Shown piece after piece: positions 12,721 through 38,677 of a stretch of DNA of 64,000 bases (position 1 is the stretch's first letter; every line of letters begins with the position of its first letter). The translations under genes and the position numbers were made by a program. The notes below the pieces were generated by a model that saw only the letters and a program-made list of their open reading frames with translations, did not search any database and had not been told where the DNA came from. The stretch is from Syngnathus acus (Eukaryota > Chordata > Actinopteri > Syngnathiformes > Syngnathidae): assembly GCF_901709675.1 (NCBI RefSeq), contig NC_051105.1, positions 5,633,104-5,697,103 of the forward strand, read 5' to 3'.

Positions 12721-12750
12721 ACCTAAAACATTGTCCTGTGGAACTCCACT
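12721..12750. repeat. Recurring fragment CCTAAAACA...CCTGTGGAACTCC, copy 1
   Basis: The same text recurs at 17579-17607 and in diverged form at 28167-28195. It is presumably the relic of a dispersed element whose family I do not recognise. Confidence 0.5.
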
Positions 12751-12849
12751 CACAATACACAAAATAGACAACAGTACGGGACTCATTCAAATTAAATAAT
12801 ATTAATATTAAAATAAATTTGTAATTCTGGGAACACTTCATACAAAAGT

Positions 12850-12903
12850 TGTGTGCGTGCGTGTGTGTGCGTGCGTGCGCGAATGTGTGCGCGTGTGTGT
12901 GTG
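12850..12903. repeat. TG/CG-TG microsatellite
   Basis: Mostly alternating TG and CG dinucleotides. Confidence 0.85.
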
Positions 12904-13151
12904 TTAATCCAAGCAGCTAAAGCTGGGGGCAACGGTAACACAAAGTAGTGAATCATACATCCTAGCAACAAGCATACATTCATGCTCTAACCCAAACTTA
13001 GGAGGTAGCAGGTACGTCCATTCTATTTTTCTTAAACTTTCCCACCTTAAGGAATTCCACCAGATCCATGTATAGGATCATAACACCATTGACCCTGGAA
13101 TATATGCTCATTTAATAAATGCTTTTTTTAGACGAGATAGGAATTAACACC

Positions 13152-16100
13152 ATGGATTTGTCTCTGTCGCCGCTGAGTCGGGGGTACGCTCGAGTCTTCA
13201 CTGCGAGTACAGGCGATCATGGCCGACTGGACGTCTGCTACACGCCACAGGTGTTCAATTTTGCTTGATATGTTAGCGTTAGAGACAAAGAGGTTGCATT
13301 GACTTTCACTTTGTGTCATTTCCTTAATTCTTGCTTGATCTGACCTTATGCACATTATTTTCTTTCCTTGTTTTTAGCAAATAGAATACAAAGTAATGCT
13401 TTTCATATTGTGGCTTTTCTACTACTTCAATCCCTAAATATGTCATTAAAATATATGACCCGAATATAGGACTACTATATCTGGAAATCCCATGATGCTC
13501 TCCTGCATCTGACCAACAGCGGAAGCCTACTAGGGAGTGAAGCGTCAACAATCCCGAAGACATATAGCACTCGCCGAGGCCCTCTTGTTCTGTACTCACA
13601 AGTAAGAATGAGCACTAAATAAAACGTTCTTCATCTTTACGAGAGCTGAACCAAAAGTTTAATCTCCTGTGTCTTCAGGACTTGGTTATGCTAGGAACTG
13701 AACATGGGTCAGAGGTGTCAGGCAGGAGGAGGCGGGTCACACGGCAGGAAGTGGACCACAGCTCAGACGCTCGCCTTTTGCGTCAGCAACAGAATGGTCG
13801 GGTAAATGAAATGACCACTCGGGCGAATATAATAAATATTTTTGTGATACATATTTGATTTTGCTGATTGCATCAAACTGCAGATTATGGCTACATTTGG
13901 ACTGTTCACGTCTCTGATCTAGTTGACCTCCAGATTTGCCGCGCCTACCTTACCTCCACTTCCAAACATCCGTCATGCAAGTGTTTGCCATCTTTATAAT
14001 ACACGAGCACACCACCATACGGAGTTGCTTGGTGACCCTGGAAAAAACAACTCCCGTCTGGAGAATCCACCTAAAGGTAAAACACAAAGTGTTTCAATCA
14101 TCTGTATCTGGTTGAACCTTCAAATTGTGTTTGTCTGCAGATCAGAATGAAAAACAGGGCAGTGACCGACGGGTCCAGTTGGATCTGGTCCTTGATCTGC
14201 AGACCTGTATAGACCACATAACCCTTGAAGAACAAGAAGAATTTCAGGTGATCCAAGATATATTTATGATATATATTTTGCCCAAATTCACCTGGTATAA
14301 AATCCAGCTACACACAATAAATTAGTGAAAATGGATCTATATGTTATGGTTATAGCAAGAATAGTATTGATTTTAAAGAAGATTTAACACAAGTTAAAAG
14401 GAAGCTGACAGCTCTCCAGCAGTACCAATGTTCAGCAGAGCAACATGTTCTGGTTCAGTGTATTAGTGCATTTAAAAGATAAACCCCACCACTTGGGTTT
14501 GACTTGGATGTTTCAGGCACGACCAGAGGGTTCCAACATAGCTAAAGTTCATCACAAGCAGTGCCTACCTCCTGGAGAAGACAACACAATGGGGCATGCC
14601 AGTGGGACACGGACTCGGCAAGAAGTCCGAACAGAACCGGGATGGGTCGAATTTCACCCCCAAGTATATCCGGAGGATTGCCATCATCGTCCCTTGTTTC
14701 TTCCTCTGTTACTCCCTGTTAAAAAATACGGTGAGAAAACATCTTATTGGTGTTTTCCCTTGTGTAAGATTGTGTTATTCATCCATACAGAACAAATGAA
14801 GTGTAAAAGGAAAGCAAGAGGAAGGGTCAAAACTGCAAAAGAATTCTGCGAGGAGATGTTGCAGCATGGGCAACAGTTGAAGAAATCATCAGAGGTTCTG
14901 CTGGGCCTAGCACATGGTGCATCAAAATGGAACATTATTTCATTATTATTTGTGTCTTTTCTGTGTTTATACTGTAATTCCAATCTATTTTGTGCTTTGC
15001 TCTGTCCTCTCTACCTCTGCCAGCGGGAGTCTCTAGGTGTGTTTCAGGATGCAGAGGTCCAGGCAGGCAGAGCTCTTCAGCCTTTACACATAACCGAGTA
15101 CCCGATCTCCACGATTCCTGTTCCTCCAGCGACTCTAAGAGAAGTGTGGTCAGGGGAGTTCTACCACTGGAGCTAAGAGGTACAGATGTAGAATGCATAG
15201 CATAGCAAAACATTACATACAGTAACTAGAATTACTCAGAGGTCATTAAATAGTGGATGTGTGCCTAATATTGTGGCCTGTTGTCAGATTGGCAGAAAGG
15301 CCAAGCCGCTGGATGTGTGATTCTTGGCCCTGACGGGGAAATTATCCAACTGTCACTCTATGACGACTACCAGCACCAAGTCCTTGGTGACGACAATGAC
15401 GCAGAACAGAAAGGTGAGTAAATGACCTGTAAAGTCAATTTTGTGATTTGTGTCGAAATACATTAAGTGCCGAAAATAAGCTAAGACTGAGAACATTTTC
15501 GTGCAGAATTGTTGAGATATAGCTCTTTTTAAATTTCTCTGTATTTTTTGGGTGCAGCTAAAACAAAGGCCAGTGAGAATAAACTTGCCTGCTCCCGTTT
15601 CATCTGTGGCTATCCACCTCAATTGCGACTTACTTAGTAATAATAACTTGGCTAAATTTGACCACAAAAGCATTGCAGGAAGCTGTGCTAATAAAGAACA
15701 TCTTCCTTGAGGTATTATTGAGGTGGGAAAAGTCAACATCAGATAATCCTGCAGTTTGCCCTTCACAGCTTTCCAGGTTTTGTCTGCAGATGGCGAGACG
15801 TTACCCTTTGTCATGGTGCTGCATCATGAACACACACATGCAGGTATATACGATACACACAAAGACACACCCCTGGCACACAATGGCTACCACGGGATGG
15901 ATGGAAAGACCAGTCGGTGGCAGTGACATCTTTTACAAACATCAATTTAAATGTTTTACTTCCTCATTGTAGAAGAAGATGAGGAGCTCAGCTCAAATAT
16001 ACTTTCTGGCGATGTTCAATATGACACAACTGTTAAAACTGTGAGTTTTTCCTACTCATTTACAATTTGGTTCATTTGGCATATGTGGCATCCAAACAAT

Positions 16101-19100
16101 ATGTTGTTGTTAAACCAGTGTTTGGATCTTTGTAAATCTTCAGAGTCTGACCTAAGACCACCCAGCAGCCTTGCTAATTTAGGTAATCCATTCATATATC
16201 GGTTATCCATTTATCGTCTTTTTTTTCCCAAAATACCAAAAAGTCACTCCTTTTTGTTTTAGTGGTTACAACAAATGAAAATAAAAAGAGAGCAAATCCA
16301 ATGGAGGAAACACGGTGGGAAAACAAACAAGATGAAGATGTTCAAAACAAAGTTGAGAAATTGTCACCAAGGAAACAGCCTCCTCCTGCAGGAGGCTGCA
16401 CAGCGGAGCACGAGGAGGTCGCTGTACATCTGCCAAAAGCCAGTTCAGGACGTACCGACCAGCTTGGGAACGACACGGCTCCCACACAAGAATCTGGACT
16501 CAGGTATAAATTTTAAGGCCAACTTGGAACAATGCTGAAACATTTACGATTTTGCCTTGGCAGTACCACCTCCATCCAGCAGGGTATTGCAACTAGAAAA
16601 CCACTGGGAGAGGAAACTGCGGTTGGACTGCAGAAGGACGTCGAGACTAACATCGCAAAGGAAGCTGCGGGGTGAGATGAAAGCAAAGAACCATCATTGT
16701 TTTTCACTAAAGCTTTTGTGCATTTAGCCAGTTTTTTTAGCCATTAACATTTTGGGTGACTTGGGGCCCCACATCAGCAACTGTTGTGAAATGCATTCTA
16801 CAAATAAGCTTGTATTGCAACAAACTGCATTGCGTGGAAGCCTGGGCTCTTTCAAAAACCAAGCACTTGTTTGTCGAGCAACTTGCAAACAGAAACTTAC
16901 AGAAATGCTTCCTTTGTGTACATTTTCTAACCATTAACAGTGCTTATTCAAACCTTGTGAACCCTACACGGAAAACTGTCAAGTCACAAGAAGAAGGGCA
17001 GATGCGATCCAGAAAGAACAAAGTTGGAATTGTGAGAAAGCAGAAGAAAGAAGACACGAATGCTCATCAGTCTAAAATCCACACGGATGACAATCAGGCA
17101 AAGAAAAATGCAACAGAGACCCAAAAACATTCTGCAGTAACATCTGTGGTGAGGAATCTTGTGGATCATTGTCGGTTTGGTTATTGTTTTGCCGATCACG
17201 TGATTTATTTTTAGAGAAAGAAGAGAAGGATCAAAGAAAGAGAGAACAGTGAGAGGAGGACGAAGGAAAAAGGAGAGAAAGAAAGGATGGAAGAGTTGAT
17301 CGGAAGAACGCGACGAACCAAGCCAAATCACAACAGAATATCACAGCATGGTAACAGAATATCACATGCAATATAAATGTTTTTGGAACAGGTCACGGTT
17401 ATTATAGTTCATGAAAACTAATGAAGTGATTAAAATTGAAGTTGAGAAAACATTTTGTTAATGAAATAAAATAAAAGCGAAAATGCTTTTGAAGAAATGA
17501 AAACTAACTCAAACTTCCTCGTACGTTTATAAAAGCAGCCATAATTATTTTGGAAATGTAGTGGTGAAACTGAATGGACCTAAAACACTTCCCTGTGGAA
17601 CTCCAGGTAGACTCATCCTCTAAAGGAACTTCCTAAAATTCCACGAAGGAAGGAAGAGTGAAAAGAGTGTCTTAGAATGTTGAAATGTTCATGTTTTTTT
17701 TTTTATCCCATTTGCAGATGGTCTTAATGTTCCCTCTCATAAACAACTCAGTGATGGTCTGGAGAATGAGGAAGTGGCAGCTGAACAGGAAACAGACGAA
17801 GGCTTTTACCTAAAGCCCCCCAGACACTTTGACGAAAAACCAAAAGCTGATACCTCCATAAAAGAAAACCACGAGCGCCTTTCCGCTGATGACAAAAACA
17901 GCACTGACGGCAGTGTTCATTCAGTTGGATTCCAAATGTCTCCTTCTGTGTCCTTGGGCCTAAATGGGAGGAGCTCTCTGAGGTCTTCCTCCGAGGGTCT
18001 CTCGGCTGACATGAGGGTCCTCACATCCTCTCAAGGTCAACTGTCGTCGTGTTCCACCATCATGGTAACCGAGGAACAGCTGATGTTAAAACTGGTGAAG
18101 ACTGAGGTTGGTGAAGAACACAATATAAGATCCATCATACAATAGTCTTGATCGGGAAAACATCTGTTTACCTATTGAACATTAATGCATGGTTTTAGAC
18201 CTCCAGAAGCAACGAGGAAGTGACCCGTCATCACGCTGAGCGAGCTGAGATACGAAGGCAGGAAGCAGAGAGGAGGAGAAGGGAACAGGAGGAGGAAGAA
18301 AACATGCAGCGGCAGGAGGAAAGAAAGAGGGCGAAGGAGAACATAAAGAACGAACTGGAGGAAGACCGGAGAAGAAGAGCTGAACATCTCAGGTAAGAAA
18401 GAACCTTCAGGTTGTGTTCTAACGCTTTCTATTGCCACTTTGTTTCTCCAACCGTAGAATGAGGAAGCTCGCAGAAGAAGAGGTGAGGAGGAAACGTGAG
18501 CAGGAGGAGAAGGAGAGAGCTGAGCAGGAGCAGACGGCGCGCGAGATGGCGACGAGGCGGCAAGAGGAGAGGAGGCGACAGATGGAGCGACTGCAGAAGA
18601 TGAGGGAGGAGGAGGCGAGGAGGAGGAAAGGTGAAAAACTACTTCTATGACATTTAATAACAATAATACTACGTTATTATATTACTGTAGTGGAAGTGGA
18701 ACATCTGGACCTGGAGAAACAGAAGAGGCAGGAGGAGGCGTGCAAGCTCCTACAGGAGCTGAACGAGAGTGAGAGAGATGAGTACCTCGCTATGAAGGAG
18801 CAGGAGGAGGAAGAGAGAAGGACCACAGAGGAAGAGCACCAAATAAGCGAAGAACAAGCTTTGAGGGACAAAGAAGAGTCCAGGGTGCAGGCGGACCAAC
18901 TCCCCGCGTAAATACAGCGCAGTGTTGTCTTGTTAATATTGTCATGTTTTGCGAATACTTTCTTCTCCATACAGGCAGATGGCGCTGTTGGAGCAGCAGA
19001 TGGCCTTCAAAAGGGCTCTACTGCTGGAGGCAGAGGGGATGGCACACACCCAGGCTATCTCCAGGCCGTGGGTCTACTCCTATTTCACTTTGTTAAAGCT

Positions 19101-19146
19101 GCTGGACCTAAAGTCCACTAAGATTTATGAGGCCATAAACTCTTAA
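13152..19146 (+). CDS. kiaa2012: KIAA2012 orthologue (uncharacterised coiled-coil protein)
   Basis: The ATG at 13152 has a good Kozak context (ACACCATGG). Exon 1 reads MDLSLSPLSRGYARV and ends phase 0 at CAG/GTGTTC. Exon 2 (about 13470-13602) runs from DYYIWKSHDALL to PKTYSTRRGPLVLYSQ, close to the start of human KIAA2012 as I remember it (LLSRGHGK, DYLNWRSP, PKTFSTRKGALILYSE). Further exons include LDLVLDLQTCIDHITLEEQE (about 14141-14248) and GPDGEIIQLSLYDDYQHQV (about 15285-15412). Charged exons follow at 16260-17340, then a large Ser-rich exon (about 17718-18109). Three Arg/Glu-rich exons (18201-18900) predict a long charged helix or coiled coil. The last exon contains LLEAEGMAHTQAISRPWVYS and ends at 19146. 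Function is unknown to me. The reading frame of the exon near 14517-14730 is ambiguous: two frames are open. An AATAAA lies at 19295-19300. Confidence 0.82.
17579..17607. repeat. Recurring fragment CCTAAAACA...CCTGTGGAACTCC, copy 2
   Basis: Nearly identical to 12721-12750. It lies in an intron of the KIAA2012 orthologue. Confidence 0.5.
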
Positions 19147-19384
19147 AACTGCTGCATCAGAAGTAACCCAAATTGGAGGGTGAAAAAGCAAAACCAGTGC
19201 AGGGCCCGAAGAGGACCAAGCTGATGCAGCAAAACTTCAGAACTGTGAGGCAGGTCTCCTGCCCTGTATCACTGATGTTTTGAATAGTGGATTTAATAAA
19301 AATTTTAATATACATTCTAAAATGATAATGTTATTCAGCACTAACAAAACATAGGGGTCAAGTTATGTTTGCAACTAGGCACAT

Positions 19385-19600
19385 CTTACAGTTATGAAGT
19401 TGGGGTCTTCCACATGTAGTTTGTATGTTCTCCCATGCATTTTTCTGTAGGTACTTTGAAGACAAATTGCTCTCAGTGTGAATATGAGAGTCTCTTTGCG
19501 TTCCAATTAGCTGACAACAAATCCAGAGTGTACACTGCCTCCCACTTTAATCAGTCTCACTGAGGATAAACCATATCCAAAATGGATGAATGGACTAAAT
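19385..19600 (-). repeat. Dispersed fish repeat, degraded long copy
   Basis: Landmarks in order are TTTGTATGTTCTCCCATGCA, then a CCAATTAGC word, then GAGTGTACACTGCCTCCCAC, then GAGGATAAACC and AATGGATGAATGG. This matches, in reverse, the order in the copies at 55027 and 11536. Confidence 0.65.
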
Positions 19601-19859
19601 AACAAAATATTCAGAATGAGATCATTATGTATTATGACACTGTTTCATGAATTGACCATGTACGTACTATATGTCAATAAATTACAGAACTGAACATTAC
19701 GAGTCAATATTGGATTGTGGCTACGTCTGTTGTTGTGAAACCCCACCACGTCCACTAGGTGACAGTATCGCATTGTTTTATGTGTAGAGCTGTCTTAAGC
19801 CAAGAAGAAGAATAAACGGAAGCCTCTCGTACACGGAAACAGAAATTATTTTGTTTTGC

Positions 19860-19881
19860 TTTTTTTTTTTTTTTTTTTTTT
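19860..19881. repeat. Poly(T) run
   Basis: About 22 consecutive T near the presumed start of the transcript at 20402-23813. Confidence 0.95.
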
Positions 19882-20401
19882 GCCTCTGGCTGCTGGGAAT
19901 AATCTGTCGCGCCGGTAAAATTTATCATTGTCATAACGGTACGTTGAGAATGTTTAATTATGTATTATATTTTGACTGTCATGTGCTTAGTGAAATCATT
20001 TTGTATGCGTTTTTAAAACGCGAGCACTGTTTTCCGTCTCATTAGCCACGAATGTCATGTTTGTTTTAAAGGTACATAAACTCATTTGGGTTGTATGGGC
20101 CACTTATTAATCGAGTGTTTTTCGTGTTCGCTTGGACCAAAACGGAATAAGTGTTTGCGATCGAGTAGACGTGTAGGCCGTTCTATTTTTATTTATGTAT
20201 TTATTTATTTAATGTTTTGTAATTATAAATGTTTTTTTTGGTCGTGTAGACGTTTATGCAGCCCACTGAATACATTGGATTGTATACATTAGTATAGGTT
20301 AATTGTAATTTATAGTTCAGTGTCTTTTGCTGCGAGTTATGTGCAGGTAGGAGTACCAGAGTTTACCTGTCTCTACAGGTCAAATTCAACGGTGTGCTGA
20401 G

Positions 20402-23400
20402 ATGGATGTCAGCATTGCCGTCTCTCTGATACGAGGCCAGATGGGCACCGTGGTGGAGCAGGCGGTGAACGGAGCCGTGGAGACAGTCTTGGCCGAGATG
20501 CTGAAGGTAGTGGGAGTGAAATTTGAGGAGCTGAAGGCACAGCTGGCACTCATGAAGCGCGACGTGTTGACGCTGCAGAGAGAGAAGGCAGAGAAGGAGA
20601 AGGAGAATGACAATGTCCGAGCCAAGTTGCGCTACACAGAGTTGAAACTAAAGTATTACAGGCAGGGCGTTGAGGAGGAGCTGCAACACCGAGCTTCCAG
20701 CACCTCGCTGGTACGAAGCTATCAGCCCAAATGCACTTCGGCACAGGCAGGTGGCTCCTCTGCAGGAGCGTCACCTTCGTGCTCCTCTCAGACTTCCACA
20801 GCTGATGATCTGCCATCAAGCAACAGAGGTAAGTCCTTAGAGGACCTAATACTGACTGGGAAGGACCTGTTAAGGAAACAAAAACAACTTTTCTATGCAT
20901 AAATCCCACAACACCACGTATGCAGTAGGGCTGCTACAAAAAGTAAATTAACTCATGGCTTAATTAATCCCTTATCCCTTTCTTTTTTTGCTCACAGAAT
21001 CTCCACAGTGCATGAATCAGCGTTACATCAGATCATGCAGTCAACCAGACGTGCAAGTGGTTAGTTCTGAACCAACCGACTGCGTGTTGGCGGTCTCGCT
21101 CCCCATGAGCACAGAATGCCTGGAGAGTTCCGGTTAGGCAGATCTTTGAGTCAGCATCAGCACAATCCTACCTTGAGTGGCATTTTGAACATCAGTTTGT
21201 GTGTGTGTGCAGCTCTGCTCTGTCACATGGACCAAGATGTTCCTCTGAGCACAGGCGGTGGAGGCCAGGAGGGCAGCTGGAGTGTCAGCATGCATCCAAG
21301 CTTGGACGCCACTGATGCTGCAGTGACCCTGCCTCTTTTCCCAACTTCTGACGCTGGCCAGCATTCTGCCACCAGCCCTCCATCCCCTCATGGCCCACCA
21401 CAAGTTGAGAGGTCAACCCTGGCCATCTCCACAACACAGGTGATAGCATGTAACAAAAAAGAATTACACACATTATATATTCAAATATGATACCTTGTTT
21501 CGGAAATATCGCCAGTTTATTGCTGACATTTAATGGAAAGCAATAATGATGGAAATTAGCCTTTGCAACCATAATAAAGAAAGCATTAAATTAATCAGAT
21601 CTCAAACATCGAAATTAAGACTCAGCACTCAAATAAATCAGATTGCTGATTGATTGGATGATTTATGCATGGGCAATAATTGTCTTCACTGCCCTATTTT
21701 TCTATCCATAATATTGGGATCCACCTGCAAAGGTTTGCCCCTCAAAATTATAAAGTTGCTCCTGAAGTCATTCATCAGCAAAACTGCTCCCAAAGAAATA
21801 TTGTTTCTGGCCTTGACCTTAGTAGTGACCTGCATTTGCTTTGTTTTGTTGCAGGTGAAGGTGGAAGAGGATCAGCAGGTGATCTGTATCAAGGAGGAGC
21901 CAGAGGAGGAGCAGGAAGTCATGACGTGCTTACTGATGGACACTCAAATGAACCGAGGCCACCTGGTCCAGCCAGAGGTGAGAGTTTGCACTTTACAGAA
22001 GGACCCATTCATTTTTGCTGCAAATGAGCTATCCATATGCAGTAACAGTCCAACTTGTATTGAGAACAAATGATAGCAGTGATACATCAGATCCATGAGG
22101 AATTGTGGAGGGAAAAAGCTTTTTTGTTGGGCCTGGACTCACTCCTCTAATCCCCATTCGTCACTTGTGGCAATGTCAGTGGCATCCAACGAGTGATCAA
22201 ATTCGTTTTGATAGCTGTCATTACTGCGTGAAAGCCTCCTCCTTGCTACATTAGTAGGACTACTATTTATTGACTACCTAAAAGATTTTAAATTTAAATA
22301 AATATATGAAATAATACAATATAAAATACAATTACTTAAATTATATTATTGTACATACTAGGTCATCAAATCAGTGTCAGTTGAGTCTGTCAACTAGGTT
22401 GCCTGTAGGGATTTCTAAGGTCCAGCAGGTTTGGCAATGTGTTGAAACACTTCATGACGCCTCATCTACCCATCACTAGTGCACAGCACTAGTACCTTGT
22501 GTTTGCAGGACTTGAACAATGTGGAATGTAGTGTTTAGCATTTCATGGTCTTGCCTTAAGGTCTTTGCTGATGCGATGTTGTTCTTGTCTTCAGGTTCCG
22601 ATGTCTGGCACGCATTGGTCAGGACTTCAGGCCGGCCAGAGAAAATGTTCCTCGGGTTTCAGCTCAGCTGGACCAAGCTCTTCCTGTGAGTACCTTCTGT
22701 AAGATAGCATGTCAACTCCTTGTTGACGCGTCATATTTGGGCATCTGCTAGTTGCCACGCCTCAGACAGCTTTCCCCGCCAATGCCCCGCTGCCACCGGG
22801 TGCTCCACGCCAGATGGTGCGGGACTTAAGTTTGTACGAAGAGTACAAACTGCGGCGCAACGAGCTACGGCGGCGAAGTCTCAATCGACGGCGAGAGCTG
22901 GAAAAAACACTGCCTCAGCCTCTTCTGGCCGATCTGGTGAGTGAAATACCATGAGACTTCTGCAACATGCGGTTGGGAATCACTGAGGTGATTTTTCACC
23001 TTTAGGTACGGGAGCGGCGAGAAAAGACCAGACTGAGGGTGGCCAAATGGAGGGCAAAGCGGAAACTGCAGGCTTGTCTCAACCAGGTTCAGGTGGGTGG
23101 TGATGACCCCCCCCCCCCCCCCCTTCAGTACAAGTGTGCATCCTGCATACTTGCCTCCTTCCCATAAAGAATGTGCTCATTTCCAGACTCAAGGTGGCGC
23201 AGTGGCTCTTTCCCAGGATGGTTTCCCTGTCAGTGGTCCTCAGCAACACAAAGTATCTTGTGGTAAGATGAGCTTAGAGCTTTTCTACAAGTGGGGCGAG
23301 GAGTGGGGGTGCTGGAGCCTATTCCAGCTGACATCGGGGAAAAGGGGAACTGGTCGCCCCATGCATTTAACTTTCCTGTGTACCTTATCCAATATGTTCC

Positions 23401-23813
23401 ATGTGGAAATCAGATTCCGCACAAATTTTTGCCTCTAGTTACGTGCATTTTGCGATGTGAACCGTCGCGATACGGATGAGCGGACAGATCTGTCGTGCTT
23501 CTAAGACTATTTAATCATTGTTATTATTGTGCACAACTGCTGTTTTTGTTTTAAATTTTAATTAGACCTCAGAATGATTTAATGATTCATATAGGCCACA
23601 TCAAACTCAACTTGTGTGCAAAGCCTAATTATATTTGCCTGTAAAGGTAACTGCATTTTAGGTTAATCCAGAAAGTTCAACTTCTATAATCTTTGTGTTC
23701 TCTTTTCAGCACCCACTTCCAGTCCTCGCAATAACGTAGTCACAAACTTCCCATTCGTCGCCCCGTCGTCGTCCTCCCCGCGTTGCCCGAGGGGCCCTAA
23801 TATGGCCAACTAA
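20402..23813 (+). CDS. Unrecognised nuclear-type protein with N-terminal coiled coil and C-terminal basic block
   Basis: I do not recognise a named family. Nine exons splice in a single open frame: 20402-20828, about 20998-21134, 21213-21439, 21856-21977, 22595-22687, 22752-22936, 23007-23091, 23187-23261 and 23711-23813. Exon 1 opens MDVSIAVSLIRGQMGTVVEQ and continues as a heptad-rich, charged helix of about 90 residues, a style I associate with the N-termini of fish zinc-finger proteins. There are no C2H2 fingers. Exon 4 carries VKVEE and ICIKEEPEEE, both matching the SUMOylation consensus. Exons 6-7 form a very basic, probably helical block with YKLRRNELRRRSLNRRRELE and ERREKTRLRVAKWRAKRKLQ, plausibly nucleic-acid binding. 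The tail is Ser/Pro-rich. A DNA- or chromatin-associated role is inference. An ATTAAA polyadenylation-type signal lies at 24029-24034. Confidence 0.78.
23107..23123. repeat. Poly(C) run
   Basis: Seventeen consecutive C just after a splice donor in the gene at 20402-23813. Confidence 0.9.
23307..23375 (+). repeat. Dispersed fish repeat, short copy
   Basis: GGTGCTGGAGCCTATTCCAG followed by CTGACATCGGGGAAAAGG and AACTGGTCGCC. It sits in the last intron of the preceding gene. Confidence 0.65.
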
Positions 23814-23834
23814 AATGGTGTGGCAGTTCGGATC

Positions 23835-23875
23835 TGGCCCTCTGGCCTTGAGTTTGACACCTGTGCTTTAGCGAG
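23835..23875. mobile_element. hAT-like terminal sequence relic
   Basis: The text GGCCTTGAGTTTGACACCTG resembles the end of hAT-type transposons (usually CAAACTCAAGGCC in the other direction). Only one end is visible, within the presumed 3' UTR of the gene at 20402-23813. Confidence 0.4.
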
Positions 23876-24149
23876 CATGTCGAACCTCAGTGTATTCTTC
23901 ATGTTATCTGCTGCACACACTGACTGTAAACTAGATTAAACAAAATGGATTAAATGTTCTGAAAACCAACCCTCCTGTGTATAGATTTAACATATTAGCT
24001 GTTTTGTGTATGCCGTGGACTTGTTCCGATTAAAATATACTGTGTACAAGAAACTTGCATGTGTTTTTTGTCAAAATATTTCTTGATTAATTATGATCTT
24101 TTGTGATAACCGAAAAGACAAAGTGTTTACCCCCACAAATAGTAAACAT

Positions 24150-24155
24150 TTTATT
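24150..24155 (-). terminator. fer1l6 polyadenylation signal
   Basis: TTTATT on plus is AATAAA on minus, about 165 bases beyond the fer1l6 stop codon. Confidence 0.55.
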
Positions 24156-24317
24156 CTAACAATAAAACATTAATACATAATTTAAATAAAAGTGGATTTT
24201 CAAAAACCTGCTATTTTTTTTTTCTCTGTGTGCACGTGTAGGGGGCAATACATTTCTATTCATGTGATCTTCAGTTAAATTTAAAGTTTAAAAACATTTT
24301 CATTTGCCGCGTGTACA

Positions 24318-38677
<14,360 letters not shown>

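Larger units (their letters stand above)
11821..13151. other. Head-to-head intergenic region between pomt1 and the KIAA2012 orthologue
   Basis: The minus-strand side holds the pomt1 first intron and a probable non-coding exon ending at a GTGAGT donor near 12217. The region 12220-12540 is GC-richer and promoter-like, with a weak ETS-type AAGGAAGT on minus near 12429. From 12540 to 13150 come a (TTGA)n-like tandem stretch, a short recurring repeat fragment, and a TG microsatellite. No coding exon is seen. Confidence 0.6.
19147..20401. other. Intergenic region with repeat relic and non-coding first exon of the next gene
   Basis: This region holds the 3' UTR of the KIAA2012 orthologue with AATAAA at 19295-19300, then a degraded dispersed repeat (19385-19600). 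A CTCF-like word lies at 19752-19766. A T-run occupies 19860-19881. A probable non-coding exon ends at GCCG/GTAAAA near 19913, and an acceptor (TCTCTACAG) sits at about 20379 just before the start codon of the next gene. Confidence 0.6.
23814..24317. other. Tail-to-tail 3' UTRs of the gene at 20402 and fer1l6
   Basis: Only about 500 bp separate the two stop codons. ATTAAA at 24029-24034 (plus) and TTTATT at 24150-24155 (AATAAA on minus) are the likely signals. The two 3' ends face each other with little or no overlap. A hAT-like terminal sequence relic lies at about 23835-23875. Confidence 0.6.

Noticed and set aside
18172-18970. Long Ser/Leu-rich open frames on the minus strand
   Set aside because: They are mirror images of the Arg/Glu-rich coiled-coil exons of the KIAA2012 orthologue on plus.
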